Assembly: GCF_041381155.1 (NCBI RefSeq)
Contig: NC_091134.1
Location: 31,749,540 to 31,813,539, forward strand
DNA: 64,000 nt
Source: Argopecten irradians
Lineage: Eukaryota > Mollusca > Bivalvia > Pectinida > Pectinidae
Direction of reading: 5' to 3'
Part shown: positions 23,555 to 33,639 of the stretch, piece after piece
Layout: every line of letters begins with the position of its first letter
How positions within the stretch are numbered: position 1 is the stretch's first letter
Made by a program: the position numbers and the translations under genes
Notes under the pieces: generated by a model
Told to the model about the DNA's origin: nothing
Database searches by the model: none
What the model saw: the letters and a program-made list of their open reading frames with translations, nothing else

Positions 23555-25231
23555 GTAAGATCATGTTACATTTGCCTGATCACCAGGTAAGATTATATTA
23601 CATTTACCTGATCACCAGGTAAGATCATGTTACATTTAACTGATCACCAGGTAAGATTATGTTACATATACCTGATTTACATTTACCTGATCACCAGGTA
23701 AGATTATGTTACATTTACCTGATCACCAGGTAAGATTATGTTACATTACTGATCACCAGTAAGATATGTTACATTTAACTGATCACCAGGTAAGATTATG
23801 TTACATTTACCTGATCACCAGGTAAGGATATGTTACATTTACCTGAATCACCAGGTAAGATTATGTTACATTTACCTGATCACCAGGTAAGATTATGTTA
23901 CATTTACCTGATCACCAGGTAAGATTATGTTACATTTACCTGATCACCAGGTAAGATTATGTTACATTTACCTGATCACCAGGTAAGATTATGTTACATT
24001 TACCTGATCACCAGGTAAGATTATGTTACATTTACCTGATCACCAGGTAAGATTATGTTACATTTACCTGATCACCAGGTAAGATTATGTTACATTTACC
24101 TGATCACCAGGTAAGATTATGTTACATTTACCTGATCACCAGGTAAGATTATGTTACATTTATCTGATCACCAGGTAAGATTATGTTACATTTACCTGAT
24201 CACCAGGTAAGGATATGTTACATTTACCTGATCACCAGGTAAGATTATGTTACATTTACCTGATCACCAGGTAAGATTATGTTACATTTAACTGATCACA
24301 TGCATGTTACATTTACCTGATCACCAGGTAAGGATATGTTACATTTACCTGATCACCAGGTAAGATTATGTTACATTTACCTGATCACCAGGTAAGGTTA
24401 TGTTACATTTACCTGATCACCAGGTAAGATTATGTTACATTTACCTGATCACCAGGTAAGATTATGTTACATTTATCTGATCACCAGGTAAGATTATGTT
24501 ACATTTATCTGATCACCAGGTAAGATTATGTTACATTTACCTGATCACCAGGTAAGATTATGTTACATTTACCTGATCACCAGGTAAGGTTATGTTACAT
24601 TTACCTGATCACCAGGTAAGATTATGTTACATTTACTGATCACCAGGTAAGATTATGTTACATTTACCTGATCACCAGGTAAGATTATATTACATTTATC
24701 TGATCACCAGGTAAGATTATGTTACATTTATCTGATCACCAGGTAAGATTATGTTACATTTATCTGATCACCAGGTAAGATTATGTTACATTTATCTGAT
24801 CACCAGGTAAGATTATGTTACATTTATCTGATCACCAGGTAAGATTATGTTACATTTATCTGATCACCAGGTAAGATTATGTTACATTTAACTGATCACC
24901 AGGTAAGATTATATGTTACATTTATCTGATCACCAGGTAAGGTATGTTACATTTATCTGATCACCAGGTAAGACTATGTTACATTTATCTGATCACCAGG
25001 GTAAGATCATGTTACATTTATCTGATCACCAGGTAAGATTAATGTTACATTTATCTGATCACCAGGTAAGATTATGTTACATTTATCTGATCACCAGTAA
25101 GATTAAGTTACATTTATCTGATCACCAGTGTTATGTTACATTTATCTGATCACCAGGTAAGGATTATGTTACATTTATCTGATCACCAGGTAAGATTATG
25201 TTACATTTATCTGATCACCAGGTAAGATCAT
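23543..25231 (+). repeat. Tandem array of about 50 copies of the HDAC8 exon 8 end plus 5' splice site
   Basis: Unit about 32 bases: CCTGATCACCAG, then GTAAGATTATGTTACATTTA. The first copy is the genuine exon 8/intron 8 border. Roughly 50-53 copies follow, most exact in CAG|GTAAG, with a few 24-31 base variants (for example near 23745, 24290 and 25130). The first half of the array mostly has TTACCTG, the second half mostly TTATCTG, so variants are grouped in blocks. Within each unit TTACCTG and CAGGTAA pair as a 7-base stem around ATCAC. Confidence 0.97.
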
Positions 25232-25315
25232 GGTTTATTGATAGGATCTTCTTACTTTAACTACTATGCTAGACAATCACATGGTAATGCTGTCACAGAT
25301 GCCATAATATAATAA

Positions 25316-25490
25316 GGGTCCAGTTTTATGAACATCTTAAATCAAAGAAATTCCTTAATTTTGAATTCTCCATTGAAAAGCATTTAAGATATTTCATCAC
25401 CTTTACACTTCATTTCTGTAATGCTTACCTATGGAATTTTAAGTTTAGAAGTTTCCTTAAGGTAAAAAAGTGTTCATGGGCAACAGGTGC
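25316..25490. mobile_element. Short palindromic MITE (GGGTCCAGTTT family), copy 2
   Basis: Begins GGGTCCAGTTTTATGAACAT and ends GTTCATGGGCAACAGG. Internal TTCCTTAA and TTAAGGAA-like segments pair. Related to 55934-56140 and 11736-11914. Confidence 0.4.
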
Positions 25491-25503
25491 CATGATATAG
25501 ATA

Positions 25504-25813
25504 CAGTGAAACCTGTCTTAACGACCCCCTGTATTCAGCGACTTCCTGTCTTAAGCAACCTTAATTTTTTCTCCCAATGATATTTACTATATAAATGACC
25601 TGTATTCAACGACCACCTGCCTAACGCGACTGACGACCATAAAAATTCACACCATAAAGTGTTCATAACCTGTCTAAAGCGACTATTTTGAAATTAAAAC
25701 CGGAAGTTTTGAAAGAAATCTCGCGCGATTTCGTGTGATTTTGTTGTGAAAAAAAAATTAATTGATACAATTTTGAACATCCATTGGAAGGTCACTTAAA
25801 ACAGGTTTAACTG
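25504..25813. mobile_element. Tigger/pogo-like MITE in HDAC8 intron 8
   Basis: The left end CAGTGAAACCTGTCTTAACG and the complement of the right end CAGTTAAACCTGTTTTAAGT are inverted repeats. TA dinucleotides flank both ends. It is about 310 bases and non-coding. Confidence 0.75.
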
Positions 25814-25929
25814 TACAAGTTTATATTAATATTTCTCAAAGAGCTTGAGTTGATTAGTAAATGTTTTGAGATACTTCATTCTGCTTTTTATTATGTTTGA
25901 ATGTTTGAATATATATGTTTTTGATCCAG

Positions 25930-26035
25930 TTTTTTATGGAGTATGGCCCAGACTATGGCCTCAACATTACGGCCGGCAACAGGAAAGACCAAAACTCCCA
26001 AGACTATTTACGGAAAATTCATCGCTCTATCATGG
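25930..26035 (+). CDS. HDAC8: HDAC8 exon 9 (C-terminal helix region)
   Basis: TTGATCCAG|TTTTTTATG to ATCATGG|GTAAGG, 106 bases, phase 0 in and 1 out. It encodes FFMEYGPDYGLNITAGNRKD then QNSQDYLRKIHRSIM, matching human [34 protein letters not shown]. If the donor is skipped the frame runs on to a stop at about 26109. Confidence 0.93.
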
Positions 26036-26130
26036 GTAAGGAAGTTCTGGCGCCATGTGGAGATATTCCACTTATATTGGCTTGGTTTTCTAGGGTCTGC
26101 TGTCACGATTAGTTGAATAGTTCAACTTTT

Positions 26131-26694
26131 TAGCCCACCATCATCAGATGGTGGGCTATTCAAATCGCCTTTCGTCCGTGGTCCGTCCGTCCGTCCGTCC
26201 GTCCGTCCGTCCGTTAACAATTCTTGTTACCGCTATTTCTCAGAAAGTACAGAAGGGATCTTTCTCAAATTTCACATGTAGGTTCCCCTAGGGCCCTAGT
26301 TGTGCATATTGCATTTTGGGACCAATCGGTCAACAAGATGGCCGACTGGCAGCCATCTTGGATTTTGATAGTTAAAGTTTGTTACCGCTATTTCTCAGAA
26401 AGTTCTGAAGGGATCTTTCTCAAATTTCACATGTAGGTTCCCCTAGGGCCCTAGTTGTGCATATTGCATTTTGGGACAGATCGGTCAGCAAGATGATCGA
26501 CAGGTAGCCATCTTGAATTTTGATAATTGAAGTTTGTTACTGCTACATATCTCAGAAAGTACTGAAAGGATCTTTCTCAAGGTTCATATATAGTATGTAG
26601 TAAAAGTTTGAAAAGCAGGGAAAAGATCCCTCTTTCTGTTGTCAGACATAGATCATTCTTTGGTGGGCGCCAAGATCCCTCTTGGATCTCTTGT
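26131..26694 (+). mobile_element. Repeat with GTCC microsatellite and 155-base units, copy 1
   Basis: It starts with the hairpin CCCACCATCATCAGATGGTG, followed by (GTCC)n and then about 2.5 units of 155 bases beginning GTTACCGCTATTTCTCAG (26226, 26381, 26535). It ends GGGCGCCAAGATCCCTCTTG...CTCTTGT. The layout is like bivalve 'pearl'/CvA-type elements, probably Helitron-derived and non-autonomous. Confidence 0.65.
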
Positions 26695-26819
26695 TGTCAC
26701 AAAGTTTTTCTGTTGCTCAGTCTTTCTGCTAGCAGTAAATCCATGTACTTAAATGACACTTGCTATTACATGAAGTACCAAGTAAGATGTCAGACAAAAT
26801 CAAAATTAGACAGGGGGTT

Positions 26820-27010
26820 ATAGTGACCGAGTGGTTAAGATGTCCCAAAATATTTACACAAGCCATTCACCTCTCTGTCGCGAGTTTGAATCACATGTGG
26901 AGCTGTTGCCAGGTCCATGTTTTTTCTCTGGGTACTACAACTTTCCTTCACCATTTCACTTAAGCACATCCTTAAATTATTCTTGCTGTTAATAGGACAT
27001 TGAATTTATT
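26820..27010 (+). mobile_element. tRNA-derived SINE
   Basis: The head GTGACCGAGTGGTTAAGATG is a Leu/Ser-tRNA-like A-box, and CGCGAGTTTGAATCAC is a B-box. The body follows, then the 3' part TTGCTGTTAATAGGACATTG shared with other molluscan SINEs. It lies between HDAC8 exon 9 and the proposed last exon. Confidence 0.65.
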
Positions 27011-27228
27011 AACCCAACGCAACCCGAAATAATAAAGGGAAGTTCATAGTGTTCCAACTGCCTAGACCATTGTTGGACTCTGAAATATTCAGTTTGAGGA
27101 TAAGAATTTAGACTGTTAAGAGCAAATTATAAACTCGCTTTTAGAAAAAGAAAAACAAGCCAGGACTGTTTGACATATATATAAAAAAAATCACAGAGGT
27201 AGGGTTATTTTTGTCTCTGGTGGTTATT

Positions 27229-27290
27229 ACCGTATTTTTTGCGCGTATAGTGCGCACCCGCGTATAGTGCGCAGGTACGTTTTTGAGTTA
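27229..27290 (+). repeat. Duplicated GCGCGTATAGTGCGCA motif
   Basis: ACCGTATTTTTTGCGCGTAT leads into two copies of CGCGTATAGTGCGCA in tandem. It resembles a DNA transposon end; the partner end was not located. Confidence 0.35.
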
Positions 27291-27465
27291 CATTTTGGAA
27301 AAAAAAATTTCGGTAGTTTACTTTTTGTGTTTCAGATATATTATCTTTATGATATGTGTGTGAGAAAGAAGCAGTATTTGATTATGATGATCAGTGGAAT
27401 CTGGACTTGTGGACTTTAACTTGGTGCTAAACAGATGTTGTGTGTTCTCAAATATTACTCTACAG

Positions 27466-27542
27466 AAATGAAGAACATTAAGGTATTTCGTGATCTTGTA
27501 CTAAACAAAACCTCAGCAAAATCAACGCTTAGCACCACCTGA
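27466..27542 (+). CDS. HDAC8: Candidate HDAC8 terminal exon
   Basis: ATTACTCTACAG precedes AAATGAAG at 27466. Joined to exon 9 (phase 1) it reads EMKNIKVFRDLVLNKTSAKS and TLSTT before TGA at 27540-27542. EMKNIKVF falls where human HDAC8 ends GNLKHVV, and with this exon the catalytic part totals about 382 residues against 377 in human. Other acceptors (27333, 27632, 28069) would give shorter tails. The similarity is weak, so this is a proposal. Confidence 0.45.
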
Positions 27543-28265
27543 GACAAGGATTTCAGAGCAAACTGAATAATGTGGACTGTTCATACAGTTTATTTTGGTA
27601 TGCTTGATCAAATTGTTCTAGTAAGTTATCTTTACTAAATTACAGGAGTTATTTAATCCCTTAGTCAAAACGTCAGAATGACAAATCCAAAGGTTGTTTT
27701 GGACTTTTTGGTTCAAAACTCACTTCAACAGTCGTCTAAGCAGTGGTAGGTCTATTTATATACATCTGTATTAGCAAAAAGAAAATATGATCTTTTTTTC
27801 ATTGTTTTATATGTTGATGTTGAAAAACAAACAGTAAAAGGTTTTCTAGAAATATATTTTTATTGTCATGAATTTGTAAATGTTCAGAAGCCTTTAATTC
27901 ATTTTCAACATTAAAAAAGGCGTTTCATTGTCAAAATTTCTGTATGAATCCTGTGGAAATTAAAACGTGTTAATATATTTGAACACCAGAGTATATCATT
28001 CTTTTATTAGTATGCAAACATTTTTTTAACAATTGATTGCAACAGACAAAATGCTTATTGTCCTTTTCAGACTTATTGACAACAACATATGTTAATTACT
28101 CTTTCTGGCATTACATGAGATAAGTAGAGTTCATCTTAACAAATTATAGAATTTTATTTTGTTTTGATTGTAGTTACAGAATAACTGTTTATTTTCGTGT
28201 GTAAAATATTTTTTTTAGACAAAAAGGTAATGCTTTATGGCGTTTAGAGAACGTAGATTTATTTA

Positions 28266-29184
28266 TTGATGCTGTGAAACAGCATTCTTAAGTAGCTCGG
28301 AGAGCCTGTGCACATCGAAGTAATAAAAAACTACTCCGCGATGAAAATTGAATGTTGTTTGTTCATTTTACATATTACTTGATTGTATGAAAAAATCGAA
28401 CCTCAGTATTCAAAAACACAAATATTGAATTTGTACATACGTATGTACACCATAGACGGTATGTTTTAAGTGTTCAGTAGGGACTCTATGATTTATGTAT
28501 ACCTACGCGTCATGTATGGTCCCAAAATCACGAACAACGCCTTCTTCGATGTCTTCCCTTGCAGCAGACTTTCGGTGGATTTGGATTGTGTATGTTTTTT
28601 TTCTCAATTTTACGTAATTCATGTTACTGATCAATTAATGTAGTGAAATGTTAGGAAGATAATTGCAAAAGAAAGTTCTTATAACGGTTATAACGGTTAT
28701 AGAAGTTTTTGTTTCGGTTGCATTGACGAACTATATCTGATATTATTGCACAGTAAAAGTAATAGTACTTGGAGCTAGTTGTGCCTTTTGTTTATCGACA
28801 ACTGCGTTATATTGAAAGAGAAAAGGTACATTTATCAACATAAACTTACAAATTATAACTTATGATTTTTTGTCTTTGAAGAGACATTGATGAAATTGAT
28901 AATTTTAGTAATTAATAAAGAATTATAAATAATGAAACTTAGATTATGACCGGTTTTATTGATGTTGAAATCGTTATTTCAGAAACGTATTGTTCTTGAA
29001 TCAACTTTAAATATCATAAAATAAATATGGTATACCGTAAATATATCTTGTTTAACTCCAAAATTCAACACTGCACACTTAGTATACTGTACTAAATTCA
29101 ATATTTAAATGAAAATCCAATTTCTTTATTCCTTTGTTTGAGTCCTTCATTCACAGCATCTATGGGTGGCCTAGGCACTTTGAT
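28266..29184 (+). mobile_element. Third copy of the TTGATGCTGTGAAACAGC element
   Basis: It runs from TTGATGCTGTGAAACAGC to GGCACTTTGAT but lacks the two 230-base units present in the copy at 16080-18009. Confidence 0.6.
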
Positions 29185-29417
29185 AAAATGAATACATATT
29201 AATTATTTTTTGAGAGATGTAAAACTAAGTATATATATATCACAAACATTAAAATAACTCTGTAAAAAAAGCAATATTAAACAAAATAATAATTAAAAAC
29301 CTTTGAAACAGACATTTGCAGTTAAAAATCTATAGATTTGTACGCAATTGTCACAGATGCAATTAAAAATTTTAAAGTTGAACTGACACATTGAAGGTTT
29401 CTTTTGCTCCTTTTGAA

Positions 29418-29712
29418 GAGGCCTAGAAATCTGGTTTAGAGGCTATGCATGCTAGGATAAAGGACAATTAACACAATAGCAGCTTCTTATAAAGAGGCCT
29501 AGAGATCTAGTTTAGAGGTTATGCATGCTTGAATAAAGGACAACTAACACAATAGCTGCTTCTTATAAAGAGGCCTAGAGATCTGGTTTAGAGGCTATGC
29601 ATGCTAGGATAAAGGACAATTAACACTATAGCAGCTTCTTATAAAGAGGCCTAGAGATCTAGTTTAGAGGCTATGCATGCTTGAATAAAGGACAATTAAC
29701 ACAATAGCTGCC
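29418..29712 (+). repeat. 76-base tandem repeat with alternating unit types
   Basis: GAGGCCTAGAGATCT recurs at 29418, 29494, 29570 and 29646. Units alternate between GCTAGGATAAAGG...GCAG and GCTTGAATAAAGG...GCTG, giving an ABAB order with a 152-base dimer period. Confidence 0.85.
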
Positions 29713-30198
29713 AATCTATGTTAGGTCATCTGACCTGAAACGTCATAGTAAGCTAGAGTCACCATCCATCGCCATCCCTCGCCATTCCCTATTAATTAAC
29801 ATTTCTTTAAAACAACTTCTTCTCAATAGCCAAAAGGCTGAAGAGAGTATGTTAGGTAATAAGTGTTTTTTTTTCTAAAATAAGTTTGTTCAAATATGTC
29901 ACCAGCACATTTTCCAAGGTCAAAGCGCGATATCAATATACATAATTTTCCATGAAATCTCAAAATATGTACAAAATCTTATTCTAAGCATTTCATCTTT
30001 TTATAAAAAAAATATTATTTCTGCGTGAATACAACTATTAGTGAGACAGAAATATATACACGAAGAAGTCATCATGGCACATTGTGTGTTTTAAAGCATT
30101 TATGTCATGTTGTATAATTGAAGGTGTTTGTTTTAACACTTCTGGGGGATTTTTCGATCTGGAACTTCATCATCTCCCCCAAAATCTTCATTATCTTC

Positions 30199-30259
30199 CT
30201 AAAGTCCCATATTATCCATCTCCCTGGACATTTGGCATACAGCACACATGTAGCAGCAG
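30199..30259 (-). CDS. PLAC8-family protein, probable last exon
   Basis: On the minus strand GTGCCTTTAG precedes 30259. The exon supplies the third base of a codon, then encodes CCYMCAVCQMSREMDNMGL and stops (TAG at 30201-30199). This matches the C-terminal PLAC8 motif (human CCPHCTLCQIKRDINRR). It pairs with the exons at 32174-32313 and 32653-32764. The 51-base minisatellite starts about 8 bases upstream of the acceptor. Confidence 0.65.
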
Positions 30260-30266
30260 CTAAAGG

Positions 30267-31480
30267 CACAGATATCACCCAGGATACTTCCCTAGAAACA
30301 CAAATAAATAATGTCAATATTGATATCACCAAGGATACTTCCCTAGAAACAGAAATAGGCAATGTCGATACAGATATCACCCAGGATACTTCCCTAGAAA
30401 CAGAAATAAAAATGTCGATACAGATAACACCCAGGATACTTCCCTAGAAACAGAAATAAACAAAGTCGATACAGATATGACCCAGGATACTTCCCAAGTA
30501 ACAGAAATAAACAATGTTTATTCAGAAATTACCCAGAATACTTCCCAAGTAACAGAAATAAACAATGTTTATAAAGAAATCACCCAAGATACTTCCCTAG
30601 AAACAGAAATAAACAATGTCGATACAGATATCACCAGGATACTTCCCCAGAAATAACTGTCGACACATAATCACCCAGATACTTATGCAAGTACCAGAAC
30701 AAAATAAACAATGTTTATACAGAAATTACCCAGGATACTTCCCAAGTAACAGAAATAAACAATGTTTATACAGAAATCACCCAGGATACTTCCCTAGAAA
30801 CAGAAATAAACAATGTCGATACAGATATCACCCAGGATACTTCCCTAGAAACAGAAATAAACAATGTTTATACAGGTATCACCCAGGATACTTCCCTAGA
30901 AACAGAAAAAAACAATGTCGATACAGATATCACCAAAGTTACTTCCCTAGAAACAGAAATAAACAATGTTGATACAGACATTACCCAGGACACTTCCCTA
31001 GAAACACAAATAAATAATGTTTATACAGACATCACCCAGGATACTTCCCTAGAAACATAAATAAATAATGTTTACACAGATATCACCCAGGATACTTCCC
31101 TAGAAACACAAATAAATAATGTCAATATTGATATCACCAAGGATACTTCCCTAGAAACAGAAATAGGCAATGTCGATACAGATATCACCCAGGATACTTC
31201 TCTAGAAACAGAAATAAACAATGTCGATACAGATAACACCCAGGATACTTCCCTAGAAACAGAAATAAACAATGTCGATACAGATATCACCCAGGATACT
31301 TCCCAAGTAACAGAAATAAACAATGTTTATTCAGAAATTACCCAGAATACTTCCCAAGTAACAGAAATAAACAATGTTTATAAAGAAATCACCCAAGATA
31401 CTTCCCTAGAAACAGAAATAAACAATGTCGATACAGATATCACCCAGGATACTTCCATAGAAGCATAGATAAACAATGTC
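30267..31480. repeat. 51-base minisatellite in the PLAC8-like gene
   Basis: Unit GTCGATACAGATATCACCCA, then GGATACTTCCCTAGAAACAG, then AAATAAACAAT; about 24 copies. Two flavours alternate (GTCGATACAG and GTTTATACAG; CCCTAGAAAC and CCCAAGTAAC). Because 51 is a multiple of 3, several frames stay open (for example TEINNVDTDITQDTSLE on plus). It sits in an intron on the gene's sense (minus) strand, where each unit reads TTTATTTCTGTTTCTAG. Confidence 0.95.
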
Positions 31481-32048
31481 AATAAACTTCTCTAGTAACA
31501 GAAATAAACAATGTTTATACAGATATCACCATGGATACATCCCTTGTAACAGAGATAAACAAGATCGTTACTGCATATTTCCAAAATCGCGAGGGGAATG
31601 GGGGCATTATAGCTATGTATTCATGGCATGTAGTTCTACCTTTTTACAATACTCGTCATATAGTCACTTCCATTGAGATAAAATAAAATAAAAATCTCTT
31701 AGGAACTTATTATAATAAAATGCATTTTTCTACTGACAGACAACATGTACAATCTCGCTACAAAACGAAACTAGCCCTATGACAACAGTAGCTCATGAAA
31801 ACAGTAACAATTAGAATGAATTTGGGCAGACCAATCTCTATTTGAAAACGTTACCAACACAATTATGAATGTCTGTCACCAACAGGTTATAGAGATGTAA
31901 AAATCTTGCTTAAACCAGAAACAATAATTATCATTGTGAAATGTTTACATAAGTCTACTAGTATGTATACCCATGGAAATAATTGTTTGGTGCCATGTGA
32001 ATATAGTGTAAAAGTGGATATAAATATTTTCACACAAGTCTTACTTAC

Positions 32049-32080
32049 AGTAATTACAGACACGTCAATCAAATCGGGAG
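32049..32080 (-). pseudogene. Candidate 32-base PLAC8 middle exon with stops
   Basis: On the minus strand it is bounded by TTGTGTGTAG and |GTAAGT. Its 32 bases fit the phases (0 in, 2 out) of the exons on either side. It would supply the 11 residues expected between the GGIR and CCYMC segments (human GSICDDYMATL). In that frame it reads LPI then TGA, with a second stop later; the TGA falls near where a Cys codon is expected. Either the gene is broken here, or a different exon is used and this one is coincidence. Confidence 0.3.
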
Positions 32081-32173
32081 CTACACACAATATGACAATG
32101 CAATGTGTGGAAGTCAAAAGGGGAACATGTATATAGATTCGAGAATGAAGATAAACAGAAAGAGTTTGTGTAC

Positions 32174-32313
32174 CCTTATTCCGCCGAGAGTCCTCAAGCG
32201 GGCTCGCATAGCAACATTGCTCCCTGGACAACAGTATGGCAGCAAGCAGCATTCATTAAGACGGGAGGCGTTCTTACACTCCATACAGGGCAGGCACAGA
32301 TACGTCATAATAC
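32174..32313 (-). CDS. PLAC8-family protein, exon 2
   Basis: On the minus strand TTTTTTCACAG|GTATTATG to GGAATAAGG|GTACAC, 140 bases. It encodes MTYLCLPCMECKNASRLNEC and CLLPYCCPGSNVAMRARLRT, then LGGIR. This matches the PLAC8/cornifelin core (human GTFCFPCLGCQVAADMNECC...SVAMRTLYRTRYGI). The family are small Cys-rich proteins (PLAC8/onzin, cornifelin, plant FCR/PCR); the biochemical role is unclear and some are membrane-associated. The CLLPYCCPGSN insert is longer than in human. The GTACAC donor is weak. Confidence 0.85.
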
Positions 32314-32369
32314 CTGTGAAAAAATAATTAAAATTAATTTAACAATACTAATTTAAAAAAAAAAAAACA

Positions 32370-32640
32370 GTTCTCGATAATAATGATGATCGTAGTTGAT
32401 GGTGATGATTATGATCGTGGTGGTAGTGTTGGTGGTAATAGTAATGAATGAATGAATGAATGATGATGATGATGAGGTGTTATGAATGGTGGTGGTAGTA
32501 ATAATAATATAATGAATGAATGAATGAATGATGATGATGATGAGGTGGTAATGAATCGTTGTGATAGTAATGGTGGTGGTAGTAGTAATGAAATAATGAA
32601 TGAATGAATGAATGAATGATGATGATGATGATGATTGAGG
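32370..32640. repeat. Compound GAT/GAAT microsatellite filling PLAC8 intron 1
   Basis: Runs of (AATG)n and (ATG)n in three blocks of about 90 bases, each ending in GATGATGATGATGAGG or similar. It occupies nearly all of the 339-base intron between the two 5' exons. Confidence 0.85.
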
Positions 32641-32652
32641 AGGAAAACTTAC

Positions 32653-32764
32653 ATGAACCACAGTCGGAGAAACAGCCAAAAAGTCCAGTGGACCATTCTC
32701 TGTGTCCGGACACTTCACCGATCCTCTGAGGGATGGGCTGTTGCATTACTGGGACGGTATTCAT
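32653..32764 (-). CDS. PLAC8-family protein, exon 1
   Basis: ATG at 32764 on the minus strand to GGTTCAT|GTAAGT at 32653, 112 bases, phase 1 out. It encodes MNTVPVMQQPIPQRIGEVSG then HREWSTGLFGCFSDCGS. WSTGLFGCFSDCGSC is the hallmark N-terminal PLAC8 motif (human WQTGMCDCFSDCGVC). The Cys codon is split exactly across the intron and restored by exon 2. Confidence 0.88.
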
Positions 32765-33639
32765 TGTTACGGCTCAAGTGGGCTGTTGAGAAATGATATC
32801 AAATCAAAAATTAAAAGCGGCTGTTACCTAAAACCTGATACATGTAACTCACAATTATACACTTCATAGAGTGCATTATATCACTTTTGTCATCATTTTG
32901 ATCCCTCATTCAACATACAAATATGTTAAACATGAAGACACTCGCTATCTATGAGCCACTTCAACCTATGCCAGGCAAATTACATGTTCTTTAAGGGCTT
33001 CTACCGTTATGCGTAAACTTGTCACTCTAATAACCTCTCAATACAGATGTCCGTATCAGAATATCCAGGGTATTTAAATTGGGACTGTAGCATGCGAGAT
33101 TGAAGGGATACGAAGTTTAAACAAATGAATGACCTTGAATAAGTCAAAAAAGCAAACATCCTTGAACGACTTTTTGTCGATAACTAAGAGGTCTAGAGAC
33201 CTTTTACTGGGTATGGAGCATGTTTTGATGAGAGGCGACCACGTTTGTTCAAATGAGTGAGCTTGGCCTACGTTTAAAGATGCTCTGTCGACGACAGAAG
33301 ATAAATAATGTTTACCATGATGCATATACATGTCTGTTTAACTCAAAAATAAATATAACATTTTTGATTTGCTTTTGTTGTCTGCGCAATCGGTACCTCA
33401 TTCCATATAGGACATAGTGTCATGTTTTTTTTCGGGATGCACTTAATTTTTTAGGTACTTTTACATTGAATTAAAATAAGAAACTCAAACTTGTCAAACA
33501 CAATAAAAGTGTAAAGTAAGTAATTTTTGATACTTAAAAAATACTAGTTCATATGCTTCTGTTTCTGAGAGATAAAAATACCATTATAGTCTAATATTCG
33601 CTAAGGCACATTAGGCATACACGTGTGCTCTTTTGCTTC

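Noticed and set aside
23545-25231. CRISPR-like array
   Set aside because: Units are direct tandem copies without unique spacers, in an animal gene intron.
26760-26963. Frame through the tRNA-derived SINE (MLLHEVPSKMSDKIKIRQG...)
   Set aside because: It overlaps the SINE A- and B-boxes and has no coding support.
30105-31323. Repetitive open frames (TDITQDTSLETEINN; SVSREVSWVISVSTL) as a repeat protein
   Set aside because: All come from the 51-base minisatellite, whose length keeps several frames open on both strands. No start, flanking exon or homologue supports translation, and the region sits in an intron of the PLAC8-like gene.
32353-32764. Histidine/serine-rich frames such as SIIIIIIIHSFIHSLFHYYY
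   Set aside because: Translation of the GAT/GAAT microsatellite in PLAC8 intron 1; only the first 37 codons from 32764 are exon.
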